Assembly (NCBI RefSeq): GCF_024397895.1
Contig: NZ_CP073346.1
Location: forward strand, 1,488,001-1,552,000
Length of the DNA stretch: 64,000 nucleotides
Direction: 5' to 3'
DNA from: Pseudomonas benzenivorans
Lineage (GTDB): Bacteria > Pseudomonadota > Gammaproteobacteria > Pseudomonadales > Pseudomonadaceae
Shown: in pieces, positions 1-8,368 of the stretch
How the letters are laid out: each line of letters starts with the position of its first letter
Numbering within the stretch: position 1 is the stretch's first letter
Made by a program: the position numbers and the translations under genes
Notes under the pieces: model-generated
What the model saw: only the letters and a program-made list of their open reading frames with translations
What the model was told of the DNA's origin: nothing
Databases searched by the model: none

Positions 1-711
1 ACCCGGGCCGAGGCCGAGGTGGCCAGCGCCCGTGCCCGCCTGCTCAGGGTCGAACCGGAGGCCCGGGACGCGGCCACGGCGCCGGCCGACGGCGGCCCGG
101 TGGCGATGCGCGCGCCGGTTTCCGGCCAGGTCCTGCGGCTGTTCCAGGAGAGCGCCAGCAGCCTGGCGGACGGCGCGCCCATCCTCGAGATCGGCGACGT
201 GGCCAACGACCTGGAGGTGCTGGTCGAGCTGCTGTCCAGCGATGCGGTACGGGTCGCCCCCGGCAACCCGGTGATCATCGACAACTGGGGGGGCGCCGAT
301 CCGCTGCAGGGGGTGGTCGAGCGCATCGAACCGGCCGGCTTCACCAAGTTCTCCGCCCTCGGCGTCGAGGAGCAGCGGGTCAACACCCTGATCCGCCTGA
401 GCGATCCCCCCGAGCGCCGTGCCGGCCTCGGCCACGGCTATCGGGTGCTGGCGCGGATCATCGTCTGGCGCGCCGCCGAGACCCTCAGCCTGCCCTCCAG
501 CGCCCTGTTCCGTCATGACCGCGACTGGGCCGTATTCGCCGTCGAGGCCGGGCGCGCCCGCCTGACCCTCGTCGAGGTCGGCGCCAACAACGGCCGCCAG
601 GCGCAGATCCTCGGCGGCCTGGACGCCGACGCGCGGGTCGTTCTCTATCCCGGTGCCGAACTGAGCGAGGGCGCCCGCGTCGAGCCGCGCAGCCTCGCGC
701 AAGGCCGCTGA
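1..711 (+). CDS. HlyD-family efflux/secretion periplasmic adaptor subunit, 5' truncated
   Basis: The reading frame is open from base 1, so the start codon lies left of the window and only the C-terminal ~236 residues are present. The visible part has the end of a lipoyl/barrel-sandwich hairpin (APVSGQVLRL, then ILEIGD) followed by a beta-barrel and a C-terminal domain (LSLPSSALFRHDRDWAVFAV). This is the usual order in membrane-fusion adaptors, which link an inner-membrane pump to an outer-membrane channel. A GTG at 19 is internal and is unlikely to be the true start. No transporter partner is visible downstream, so the pump genes, if any, lie upstream. Family assignment is firm; substrate unknown. 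Confidence 0.8.
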   Translation, partial: TRAEAEVASARARLLRVEPEARDAATAPADGGPVAMRAPVSGQVLRLFQESASSLADGAPILEIGDVANDLEVLVELLSSDAVRVAPGNPVIIDNWGGADPLQGVVERIEPAGFTKFSALGVEEQRVNTLIRLSDPPERRAGLGHGYRVLARIIVWRAAETLSLPSSALFRHDRDWAVFAVEAGRARLTLVEVGANNGRQAQILGGLDADARVVLYPGAELSEGARVEPRSLAQGR

Positions 712-798
712 ACGTGTCGATACACGCCAGTCACATGGGGCTGGCATGCTAAGGTGCAGGTCGATAACCGCTTCGCGTCCCCCAGAGAATGCCCCGCC

Positions 799-1533
799 AT
801 GCCGAAGATCGAGTCCCTGCTGCTCACCGCGGCGCGCATCTGCACCTACGACGGCCAGCGCCAGCTGACCAATGCCAGCGGTTTCTTCTTCGCCCGCGGC
901 AAACGCCTGTTCCTGGTGACCAGCCGCCACGTGATGATCGACGAGCCGAGCAAGCACTTCCCCGATCGTATCGTCATCGAGGTGCACACGGCCGAGGCCA
1001 ACATGGCCAGTTCCACCGGCTTTTCCATTCCCCTGTACCGCGACGGCAAGAGCATCTGGCGCCAGGGCCTGGATACCGCCGGCGAGATCGACGTGGCGGC
1101 GATCGAGCTGGACCGCGACGCCCTGCCCGAGGCCATGGTCTACAGCGCCTTCACCCCCGACCACCTGCCGGGGCCGGAAGAGCCTATCGAGGTGGGCTCA
1201 TCGGTGCTGGTGGTGGGTTTCCCCCTCGGTTTCCACGACACCCTGCACCACATGCCGGTGGTGCGCCACGCGGTGCTCGCCTCCTCCTTCGGCCTGCGCT
1301 TCCAGGGCCAGGGCTACTTCCTCACCGACGGCCGCACCCACCGCGGCACCAGCGGCGCACCGGTGGTGCTGCGCGTGGCCGATGCGCCGGGCAAGCCCAG
1401 CGACCTGCCCTGGCGCCTGCTAGGCGTGCACTCGGCGCGCCTCGACCTGGGCACCCGCGACCTGGAACTGGACGAGGCGCTCGGCCTGAACTGCACCTGG
1501 TACGCCGATATCCTGCTGACGCTGACGGAGTGA
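799..1533 (+). CDS. trypsin-like serine protease, apparently cytoplasmic
   Basis: The product of 244 residues has a chymotrypsin/Deg-like fold with all three catalytic positions readable: His44 in VTSRHV, Asp98 in EIDVAAIEL and Ser185 in RGTSGAPVV. The oxyanion-loop GTSGAP motif is intact, so it should be active. There is no signal peptide or membrane segment, and no PDZ domain follows, unlike DegP/DegS. I chose the ATG at 799 because the frame also has an upstream GTG at 754 but the segment between them is poor, and an AGAGA stretch precedes 799. It follows the adaptor gene with an 87-base gap. Physiological substrate unknown. Confidence 0.78.
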   Translation: MPKIESLLLTAARICTYDGQRQLTNASGFFFARGKRLFLVTSRHVMIDEPSKHFPDRIVIEVHTAEANMASSTGFSIPLYRDGKSIWRQGLDTAGEIDVAAIELDRDALPEAMVYSAFTPDHLPGPEEPIEVGSSVLVVGFPLGFHDTLHHMPVVRHAVLASSFGLRFQGQGYFLTDGRTHRGTSGAPVVLRVADAPGKPSDLPWRLLGVHSARLDLGTRDLELDEALGLNCTWYADILLTLTE

Positions 1534-1641
1534 CGGCGGGCTCAACGCTCGAACGGTAACGCCCCGGTCGCGCCTGTGTTGGCGTGCATGCAGCCCTGCA
1601 CGGCGCTAGTATGGCTATCCCTACGCCATCAAGGGGACACC

Positions 1642-2550
1642 ATGAACGCCGGCCCACCATCTGGTGCGGGTGCGCTGAATTGGGACGATCTGCGCATTGT
1701 CCTGACGATTGCCGAGCACGGCACGCTGTCCGCTGCGGCGGCGCACCTGTTCATCAGCCATCCGACCCTGTCGCGTCGCCTGCAACAACTCGAGCGGCGG
1801 CTCGGCACGCGCCTGTTCAAACGCACGCCACTGCGCCTCACGGCGGCGGGCGAGGAGGTGCGCGAGCTGGCGCTGAGCATGCGCGAGCGGGTGACCACCC
1901 TGGAGCGCAGCATCGCCGGCCGGGACACTCAGCAGGCGGGCCTGGTGCGGCTGACGGCACCGGATGCGGTGGCCGAGTACCTGTTGCCGGATATTCTCGC
2001 CACCCTGTGCCGCGAGTTGCCGGGGCTGACGATCGAGCTGGTGGTTTCCAACCAGGTCGTGTCGCTGGCACAGGGGGCGGCGGATATCGCCTTGCGCGTC
2101 ACCGCCAACCCAACCGATACCCTGCGGGGACGGCCCGTGGGCACGGTCGACATGGCGGTCTACGCGGCCCAGGATCGTGAGCCGGATCGCGCGGCGGCGC
2201 CCTTCTTCGATACCGACTGGGTCGGTTTCGACGCGGCCCTGGCCTGTAGCGGTCCCGGCACCTGGATCAGTCAGCATGTACCGGAGCGCAATGTCCGGTT
2301 TCGCGCCAACACCCTGCTGGGCGCCGCCCAGGCGATTCGCTCAGGGATAGGCATTGGCCTGCTGCCGTGCTTTGTCGGCGGCTCCCTGCCTGGGCTGATG
2401 CGCATCAGCGAGCCACTGCCGTCCCTGGCTGTGCCGCTTTGGCTGCTGTTTCATCCAGAGGCCGCCGAACTGCCCAGGGTACGGCGGACCTGCGAGGCCC
2501 TGGCCAACCAGTTGAAGGACAAGGCGCCCTTGCTGGCCGGTACCGCCTAG
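1642..2550 (+). CDS. LysR-family transcriptional regulator
   Basis: 302 residues. The N-terminal winged helix-turn-helix is clear (LRIVLTIAEHGTLSAAAAHL, then SHPTLSRRLQQLERRLGTRLF), followed by the periplasmic-binding-like effector domain typical of LysR proteins. The ATG at 1642 follows an AAGGGGA ribosome-binding site at 1631. Its stop overlaps the stop of the convergent glutathione S-transferase gene by three bases. It is not divergent from any neighbour, so its target cannot be read from gene order; the GST gene is one possibility. Effector unknown. Confidence 0.9.
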   Translation: MNAGPPSGAGALNWDDLRIVLTIAEHGTLSAAAAHLFISHPTLSRRLQQLERRLGTRLFKRTPLRLTAAGEEVRELALSMRERVTTLERSIAGRDTQQAGLVRLTAPDAVAEYLLPDILATLCRELPGLTIELVVSNQVVSLAQGAADIALRVTANPTDTLRGRPVGTVDMAVYAAQDREPDRAAAPFFDTDWVGFDAALACSGPGTWISQHVPERNVRFRANTLLGAAQAIRSGIGIGLLPCFVGGSLPGLMRISEPLPSLAVPLWLLFHPEAAELPRVRRTCEALANQLKDKAPLLAGTA

Positions 2551-3224
2551 GCGGTTGCCGGTTCCGCGAGCAGCCCCGCCAGGTGGCTACCGCGGCCACG
2601 CAGGTAGTGGCGGAACACCTCGGGATAATCGGCCACCACCACCGCTTGCACGCTGGCGCGATGCGCCAGGGCGGCGCGATAGGCCGCAACGCGTTGCAGG
2701 CCCTCGAACAGCTGGTGGTCGACCACCTCATCGAACACGTCGAACAGACGGAAGATCGGCGCAAAGGCCGCGTCGACCAGGCCGAAGTCATCGCCGGCGA
2801 AGTAGGGCCCCTGCCCCAGGTGTTGTTCCAGCCAGCGAAAGCGGGCCGCGAGATCCGCACACTTGGCGGCGAAGGCCGGCTGATCCGGTGCCATGTAGAA
2901 GCCGTAGATATCGGCGATGATGGCCGAGGCGAACTCGGCCCAGCCCCGCTGATGGGCGCGCGCCAGCGGATCGGCGGGGAACAGCGGCCGCGATGGGGTC
3001 GCCTCTTCGATGTACTCGCAGATCACCGCCGTCTCGAATACCACGCTGTCTTCGACCTGCAACAACGGCACCTTGCCCAGGGGCGAGAGGCGCACAAACC
3101 AGTCCGGCTTATTGGCCAGGTCGATATAGCTGCGCTCGAAGGCAATGCCTTTTTCCGCGAGCAAGATCGCGGCGCGCTGGGTGTAGGGGCATAGGGTGTT
3201 GCTGATCAGCTTGAAGGTGGGCAT
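2547..3224 (-). CDS. glutathione S-transferase family protein
   Basis: 225 residues with an N-terminal thioredoxin-fold domain (TLCPYTQRAAILLAEKG; KVPLLQVEDS; ETAVICEYIEE) and an all-helical C-terminal domain. The CPYT motif near residue 12 puts a cysteine where omega-class and glutaredoxin-like GSTs have their catalytic cysteine, so it may act as a thiol transferase or dehydroascorbate-type reductase rather than a conjugating enzyme. The start at 3224 follows an AGGAGC stretch. It is transcribed toward LysR and has its own upstream region at 3225-3537. Confidence 0.88.
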   Translation of the reverse strand: MPTFKLISNTLCPYTQRAAILLAEKGIAFERSYIDLANKPDWFVRLSPLGKVPLLQVEDSVVFETAVICEYIEEATPSRPLFPADPLARAHQRGWAEFASAIIADIYGFYMAPDQPAFAAKCADLAARFRWLEQHLGQGPYFAGDDFGLVDAAFAPIFRLFDVFDEVVDHQLFEGLQRVAAYRAALAHRASVQAVVVADYPEVFRHYLRGRGSHLAGLLAEPATA

Positions 3225-3537
3225 CAGAAAAGCTCCTGCTCAGGGCGTGCACGCTGGCACCGACCGGGTCAATCTAGGAGCGCTGGGGCGGTGCGGCGAT
3301 AGAAAGGATTTACAGCCTGCTGTGCAGAAATGTGCAGGCGCACTTGCTTGTACCTGGGTGCAGCCCTATGAGGGGCTCGCGACCTGGCGCTGGCCGAGGC
3401 GCCACCGCCCTGCGTGGCCTCGCGCACCCCGTCCGGTTGCCGGCAGCCCGTTTTCCCCGACGTAGTGCCAGGCTATTACCCGCCCGTTCGCTCGGCGGCG
3501 GAAACTCACCGCGTCATCAACCTGTCAGGAGAACAGC
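3225..3537. other. intergenic region between divergent GST and DJ-1/PfpI genes
   Basis: About 313 bases that must hold promoters for both divergent genes. I see a TGTGCAG direct repeat (about 3320-3342) but no convincing -35/-10 pair. A CAGGAG Shine-Dalgarno lies just before 3538. No open frame here looks coding. Confidence 0.4.
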
Positions 3538-4119
3538 ATGACTGCGAAGAATATTTTGATGCTGGTCGGCGACTACGTCGAAGATTACGAAGTGATGGTG
3601 CCGTTCCAGGCCCTGCAGATGGTCGGTCACGTCGTGCATGCGGTCTGTCCGGACACAGTCGCCGGACAAAGCGTGCGCACCGCCATCCACGACTTCGAGG
3701 GTGATCAGACCTACAGCGAAAAGCCCGGGCACAACTTCGTGCTGAACTACGACTTCGCCAAGGTCCAGGCCGAGCATTACCAGGGACTGCTGATTCCTGG
3801 CGGTCGTGCTCCGGAATACCTGCGGTTGAATGAACAGGTGCTGGAGCTGGTCAGAGCCTTCGCCAAGGCTGACAAGCCGATAGCCGCGATCTGTCACGGT
3901 GCCCAGCTGTTGGCGGCGGCGGGTGTGCTCGAAGGGCGTGCCTGCAGCGCATACCCGGCCTGCGCCCCGGAAGTGCGGCTGGCCGGTGGCGAATATATGG
4001 AAATCGCCGTGGATCAAGCGCATATCCAGGGTAACCTGGTCACCGCACCGGCCTGGCCGGCGCACCCGGCCTGGCTGGCCGGTTTCCTCACGCTGCTGGG
4101 CACCCGAATCAGCCTGTAG
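3538..4119 (+). CDS. DJ-1/PfpI family protein (class I glutamine amidotransferase-like)
   Basis: 193 residues. The nucleophile elbow is present as Cys119-His120 in [10 protein letters not shown], and the partner acidic region lies in [12 protein letters not shown] (Glu93). Members of this family act as deglycases, proteases, isonitrile hydratases or chaperones, so the reaction cannot be fixed from the motif. The start ATG at 3538 has CAGGAG eight bases upstream. It stands alone between the GST and a small DNA-binding-type protein, in a stretch rich in thiol/redox proteins. Confidence 0.88.
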   Translation: MTAKNILMLVGDYVEDYEVMVPFQALQMVGHVVHAVCPDTVAGQSVRTAIHDFEGDQTYSEKPGHNFVLNYDFAKVQAEHYQGLLIPGGRAPEYLRLNEQVLELVRAFAKADKPIAAICHGAQLLAAAGVLEGRACSAYPACAPEVRLAGGEYMEIAVDQAHIQGNLVTAPAWPAHPAWLAGFLTLLGTRISL

Positions 4120-4219
4120 GTGTGACGTTTCAATTGTGGCAGCGGCCGCAAGGCGGCCCAGTAGGCGACAATCGGCTCCCCTTCGCTGCCACAGCATCCC
4201 GATCGAGAGGCCCTGGACT

Positions 4220-4528
4220 ATGTGCGAGCTCTACGTCAAAGCCGATCCGATTCTCTACGAATCGCGCTCGCGGTCGCTGCGCATTCGTGGTGTGGTCACC
4301 ACCCTGCGCCTGGAGAACCAGTTCTGGGACATCCTCCGCGAGATCGCCGAAGTCGACGGCATGACCACCAATCAGTTGATCACCAAGCTGTACGAGGAGG
4401 TCATCGACTACCGTGGCGAGGTGGTCAACTTCGCCTCCTTCCTGCGGGTCAGCTGCACCCGATTTCTCAGTCAACGGCGTGGCGCGGTCAGTGAGTTGAG
4501 CCTGGTGCCGGGGCGTGCCCTGCCCTGA
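4220..4528 (+). CDS. ribbon-helix-helix domain protein
   Basis: 102 residues: an N-terminal beta stretch (SRSLRIRGVVTTLRLEN) followed by helix-forming sequence (FWDILREIAEVDGMTTNQLI, then TKLYEEVIDY). This resembles the RHH-type DNA-binding proteins often annotated beside metabolic genes in Pseudomonas. The frame is open further upstream, but the ATG at 4220 (MCELYVKADP) begins the conserved-looking part. Target unknown. It may be autoregulatory, like many small RHH proteins, but no operator was identified. Confidence 0.72.
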   Translation: MCELYVKADPILYESRSRSLRIRGVVTTLRLENQFWDILREIAEVDGMTTNQLITKLYEEVIDYRGEVVNFASFLRVSCTRFLSQRRGAVSELSLVPGRALP

Positions 4529-4645
4529 GCGGCAGCCGCTCGACGATATTCGGCGTGCTCGCTAGGAAGCCGCCCGCTGACAGAATGACCGGTGCCCGGC
4601 TCTGCACGCCGGGCAGCTCATCAACAATCGATCCAAGGAGGCTCC

Positions 4646-5299
4646 ATGACCACCCCACCGCAAGCGCTGCGAATCGACATCGTCTCCGATGTGGTCTGCC
4701 CCTGGTGCATCATCGGCTACCGACAGCTGGCCAAGGCGCTGCAGGCGACCGGCACGCCCCATGAGATTCACTGGCATCCGTTCGAGCTGAACCCCGACAT
4801 GCCGCCCGAGGGCCAGAACCTGCGCGACCACGTGGCCGAGAAGTACGGCACCACCCGGGAGCAATCGGAGGACAACCGGGTCAGGTTGACCGCGATCGGC
4901 GCAGAGCTCGGCTTCGCGTTCCGCTTTGCCGACGACATGCGCATGCACAACACCTTCAACGTGCATCAATTGCTGCATTGGGCCAATCAGCACGGGCACA
5001 TGAACGCCCTTGAACAGGCCCTCTTTACCGCTCACTTCACGCATCGCCGGAACCTGTCTGACAACAGCGTGCTGGCGGATGTGGCTGCGGAAGTCGGGTT
5101 GGATCGAGCCGAAGCCCTGGCCATTCTGCACGATCAGCGTTTTGCCGCAGAGGTGCGCACTGCCGAAGAGTCCTGGCTGAACCAGGGCATTCGCGGCGTT
5201 CCGGCGGTGATCTTCAACCGTCGCCACCTCGTGAGCGGTGCGCAAGGGGAAGAGAACTACAGGCGAATTCTAGAGCAACTGGCCGCCGGGAATGACTGA
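4646..5299 (+). CDS. DsbA family oxidoreductase, FrnE-like
   Basis: 217 residues. The redox motif CPWC (Cys18, Cys21) sits in VSDVVCPWCIIGYRQL, and the C-terminal cis-proline loop is GIRGVPAVIFNRRHLVSGAQ, as in cytoplasmic FrnE/DsbA-like proteins. No signal peptide is present, so it is expected in the cytoplasm. The ATG at 4646 follows a strong AAGGAGG site at 4635. Likely a thiol-disulfide or 2-hydroxychromene-carboxylate-isomerase-type enzyme; FrnE-type proteins are linked to oxidative stress. Confidence 0.9.
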   Translation: MTTPPQALRIDIVSDVVCPWCIIGYRQLAKALQATGTPHEIHWHPFELNPDMPPEGQNLRDHVAEKYGTTREQSEDNRVRLTAIGAELGFAFRFADDMRMHNTFNVHQLLHWANQHGHMNALEQALFTAHFTHRRNLSDNSVLADVAAEVGLDRAEALAILHDQRFAAEVRTAEESWLNQGIRGVPAVIFNRRHLVSGAQGEENYRRILEQLAAGND

Positions 5300-5387
5300 G
5301 CGCGTACCTGGCATGCCGTGCCTCGGCCTCGAAACGCAGCAGGCCCCGTCGCGGCCATTCGCAGAAGCTGGCCGACCCGCAAAGGTT

Positions 5388-5425
5388 GGCCAGTCTTAGC
5401 AACGCCTGATACAGGCCAGTCTTAG
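5388..5425. repeat. 12-bp direct repeat GGCCAGTCTTAG, two copies
   Basis: GGCCAGTCTTAG occurs at 5388-5399 and again at 5414-5425, 26 bases apart, in the gap between the convergent oxidoreductase and GntR genes. No stem-loop with a T-tract is present. It could be scar sequence or part of a small repeat; no function is evident. Confidence 0.6.
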
Positions 5426-5459
5426 TTCCGAGAAAGGTCGGTCAGCAGCTGGCCGGGAC

Positions 5460-6110
5460 TCACTTGAAGTGTTCGAGATGGGCCTTGGTGAACTCCTGCA
5501 GGTAGTGCATGAGCTCGGCGGAGGCCGCCACCGCGCCGTCCTTGTCCTGGTTGACCAGGGCCTGCATCTGCTTGATGTAGAGCTGGATGCAGTAAGCCTG
5601 GTCTTCGCTTGTCGCGTAGTAACACCAGAAGCGCCGGGAAAGACCCTGGGTGGTCTTGATGGTGGCGAGAATGAACTCGTTCTTCGAGGAACGCGCGAGG
5701 ATGTGGTGCATGCGTCGCAGCAAGGCCATGAAACCTGCGCGATTATCGCTGGCCAGGCCTTGAAGCGCCTGGATCACCTCGCGGATGGGTGGCTTGTCGT
5801 CTTCGACCAGGCGCTCGACGGCTTTCTCGATACACAGCCGCTCGATCAGCACCCGAGGCTCCAGCAACTTGAGCATGGTCAGCGGGTTGAGCTCGGGGAT
5901 CACCACGCCAGCGCGCGACAGGCGCACGAGGTTCTCGTTCGCCAGCTTCACCAGCGCCTCGCGCACAGGGGTGCGGCCCAGGCCGAGAAACTCGCTGATC
6001 TCCGTTTCGGTCATCACCGAGCCCGGGGCAATCCGGCAATCGACGATCGCCGCCTCGAGCTCGTCATGGGCAATTTCAGCTTTGCTTCGTTTATCTACGG
6101 CGTTCTGCAT
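5460..6110 (-). CDS. GntR-family transcriptional regulator (FadR/FCD subgroup)
   Basis: 216 residues. The N-terminal winged helix is clear (ITETEISEFLGLGRTPVREA-type: here MTETEISEFLGLGRTPVREA) and is followed by an all-helical FCD-like effector domain with histidines in HHILARSSKNEF. It is the last gene of the minus-strand catabolic unit: its start overlaps the end of the preceding enolase-family gene by 16 bases, so it is translationally coupled. It probably represses its own operon and responds to a pathway substrate or product. A palindrome at 11570-11583, just upstream of the first gene, is a candidate operator. Confidence 0.9.
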   Translation of the reverse strand: MQNAVDKRSKAEIAHDELEAAIVDCRIAPGSVMTETEISEFLGLGRTPVREALVKLANENLVRLSRAGVVIPELNPLTMLKLLEPRVLIERLCIEKAVERLVEDDKPPIREVIQALQGLASDNRAGFMALLRRMHHILARSSKNEFILATIKTTQGLSRRFWCYYATSEDQAYCIQLYIKQMQALVNQDKDGAVAASAELMHYLQEFTKAHLEHFK

Positions 6111-7234
6111 GCGTTGACCAAGTCCCAGTTGAGCTCGAGCCCAAGCCCGTGTGCGCTCTCATCGAGGCTGATCATACCCTGCTCGTCCGGGCGAAGTGGA
6201 TTGAGCAGCAACTGGCGGCGAAGAATCGAGGGACTGGTCGAGTACTCCAGCGGCTCGATACGCGCCTGGGTGCAGAGAAACTGGGCATTGACCGCGATGG
6301 TCAGGTCGGTGTTGTAGGCGTGGGGCACGATCCGCTTGCCCTTGGGCGCGAGCAGGTCCCGCAGCTTCATGACCTCACTGACGCCACCGAACATGGTGAT
6401 ATCCGGCTGGGCGATGTCGAACGCATCGGCCGCCAGGTAAGGCTGAAACTCCTTGCAGGTGGTGAAACCCAGGTCGCCCACCCCCACCGGGATGCTGGTT
6501 ACGGCCCGCAGTCGACGATGGTCGTGCAGATTGTCTGCGTCGAAAGGCGCCTCGATCCACTTGAAGTCCAGCGCCTGCAAGGTGCCGAGAAACGGCTCGA
6601 GCTGCTCGAAGCGGGTGAACTCCATGGCCACATCGAGCATCAGCTCGATGTCGGGACCGACAAACTCACGCAGGCGGTGAAGATTGCCGATGGCCTTCGC
6701 CTGGTCCTGCCACCAGGGCTCCACGCAGATCTTGATACGCTTGAAGCCTTGCTCCAGGCACGCCCCGACCTGTTGCTGGAACAGCTCCGGCTCCGCCTGC
6801 ATCGGGTAGAGGGTGGCGTAGACCGGCAGCCGTTTGTGCCTCACACCGCCGAAGTAGCTGTGCAGCGGCCGCCGTTCGGAGCGGGCATGCAAATCCCACA
6901 GGGCGATATCCAGGGCGCTGATGGCGTGGATCGCCACGCCGTAGCGGCCATGCCAGTTGGTGCTCTGGTACATCTTGTTCCACAGACGCAGCGGATCATC
7001 CAGCACCTCGCCGACCAGCACGCTGGCCAGTCCCGAGGACAGGTAGTTGTAGGGCCGCGACTCGACCAGGGCCTTGATCACCTGCGGCGGCGAATCGGTT
7101 TCGCCGATGCCGTACAGGCCGTTGTCGCCGCGCACCACGACCAGGGCGTTCTGGTAGCTGCCCTCGAAGCGGACAAAGTCCGCTTGTGGGTCCTGCAGGC
7201 AAATCACCTCGACGCTTTCGATCCGCACGCTCAT
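6095..7234 (-). CDS. mandelate racemase/enolase superfamily protein B
   Basis: 379 residues with the capping domain and (beta/alpha)7-beta barrel of the enolase superfamily. Active-site positions, by eye: Lys168 in RIKIC, where the second Lys of the usual KxK is Cys170; metal ligands Asp201 (LMLDVAM) and Glu228 (WIEAPF); a third position reading Gly-Asp254 rather than Gly-Glu; and the Asp278/His305 base dyad (QPDIT, VPHAY) is kept. It could be a dehydratase or epimerase of an acid or betaine substrate. The start at 7234 overlaps the preceding stop by four bases (ATGA), and the 3' end overlaps the GntR start. Confidence 0.85.
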   Translation of the reverse strand: MSVRIESVEVICLQDPQADFVRFEGSYQNALVVVRGDNGLYGIGETDSPPQVIKALVESRPYNYLSSGLASVLVGEVLDDPLRLWNKMYQSTNWHGRYGVAIHAISALDIALWDLHARSERRPLHSYFGGVRHKRLPVYATLYPMQAEPELFQQQVGACLEQGFKRIKICVEPWWQDQAKAIGNLHRLREFVGPDIELMLDVAMEFTRFEQLEPFLGTLQALDFKWIEAPFDADNLHDHRRLRAVTSIPVGVGDLGFTTCKEFQPYLAADAFDIAQPDITMFGGVSEVMKLRDLLAPKGKRIVPHAYNTDLTIAVNAQFLCTQARIEPLEYSTSPSILRRQLLLNPLRPDEQGMISLDESAHGLGLELNWDLVNACRTP

Positions 7235-8367
7235 TGCGCGCCACCCAGGCTGAACTGACGCTTCTGGTAGATGAACGGCTCCAGCACATCCCAGTCCAGC
7301 TCGACGCCGAGGCCAGGCAGGCCGGTGGGATGGATGAAGCCCTCGCTGTCCGGGCGAAACACCTGCCTGGCGCCCACTTCGTACTTCTCGTAGGGTGCGG
7401 CCTGCTCGAAGAACTCGCAGTTGTCGTAGGCCAGCATCATGTGCAGGTTGGCCGCCTGGGTCAGGGTGTAGCCCCAGGACTGCAGCTCGGCCTTGAGGCC
7501 CTGGGCGCGGGTCACACCCATCACCTGGGTGGCGCCGGTGTAGCCGCCGATGCTGGTGACATCGAAACGGCTGCGGTCCCAGCAATGGTGCTGCAAACCA
7601 TGCTTGATCAGCTGCAGGTTGGGCAGCGAGTTGCCGCCGCTGATGACGTCCAGGTCCAATGCCGCGGCCAGCTTCTTGTAGCCATCCAGGTCCGAGTCCG
7701 GCAGCGGCTCCTCATAGAACTCCCACTGGTAGCGATCGAGCAGGCGGCCCATCTGCAGGGCCTCCTGGAAGCCGTAGTTGGCGTCGATATCCAGACTCCA
7801 GCCGATGCCTCTGCCACCGAACTCCTCATGCAAGGCATGCACCAGCGCGGTGTCCTCGGCGAACACGCAGCGCGGGTGGATCTTGATGGCGTTGAAGCCC
7901 TGCCCGAGCATCCGGTGGCAGTACTCGATGTACTCATCGACACCGGCCATGACCGGGCTGGAGGCGTAGGCGCGGACCTTGTGCTTGGCGGCGCCCAGCA
8001 TCTGGTAGATGGGCAGGTTCAGGGCCTTGGCCTTGGCGTCGTGCAGGGCGATGTCGAACAGGGACATCGACAGGTGCTTGAGCGGCACGTACTTGCCAGC
8101 CATGGCCTTGGCGATCTGCGGGGCCTCGTGCAGCCCCTTGCCCAGCAGGAACGGGGCCATCAGCGCCAGGCTGTGGAAGGCGGTCTGGTCGAACTCGTGC
8201 TCGGTGTAGGTGGTCAGACCGGCGATGCCCTGCAAGCCGTTATCGAAGGTCAGACGGGCGACGATCATCGCTTCGTACATCGGCCCCAGGTGAGAAGACC
8301 AGCTGATCTTCTCCCCGTCCGGGCCTATCGCGAATATCTCGATGTTTTTCACAATAGGCTGCGACAT
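7231..8367 (-). CDS. mandelate racemase/enolase superfamily protein A
   Basis: 378 residues of the enolase superfamily, clearly diverged from its neighbour. By eye the barrel shows K162-x-H164 (AIKIHP), D195-x-N197 (LDIDAN) and E219/E220 (YEEPLP). The usual third metal ligand region reads SGGNS instead of xxGE, and the place of the C-terminal base His is occupied by Trp298 (LQSWGY). So it may use a different acid/base set, or be partly non-catalytic and partner protein B. It starts one base after the stop of the BCCT gene and overlaps the next gene by ATGA, so the three genes are tightly coupled. Confidence 0.82.
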   Translation of the reverse strand: MSQPIVKNIEIFAIGPDGEKISWSSHLGPMYEAMIVARLTFDNGLQGIAGLTTYTEHEFDQTAFHSLALMAPFLLGKGLHEAPQIAKAMAGKYVPLKHLSMSLFDIALHDAKAKALNLPIYQMLGAAKHKVRAYASSPVMAGVDEYIEYCHRMLGQGFNAIKIHPRCVFAEDTALVHALHEEFGGRGIGWSLDIDANYGFQEALQMGRLLDRYQWEFYEEPLPDSDLDGYKKLAAALDLDVISGGNSLPNLQLIKHGLQHHCWDRSRFDVTSIGGYTGATQVMGVTRAQGLKAELQSWGYTLTQAANLHMMLAYDNCEFFEQAAPYEKYEVGARQVFRPDSEGFIHPTGLPGLGVELDWDVLEPFIYQKRQFSLGGAQ

Positions 8368-8368
8368 A

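Noticed and set aside
713..728. Short palindrome CGTGTCGATACACG after the adaptor gene
   Set aside because: Only 5-bp arms and no T-tract, so neither a terminator nor a convincing operator can be claimed.
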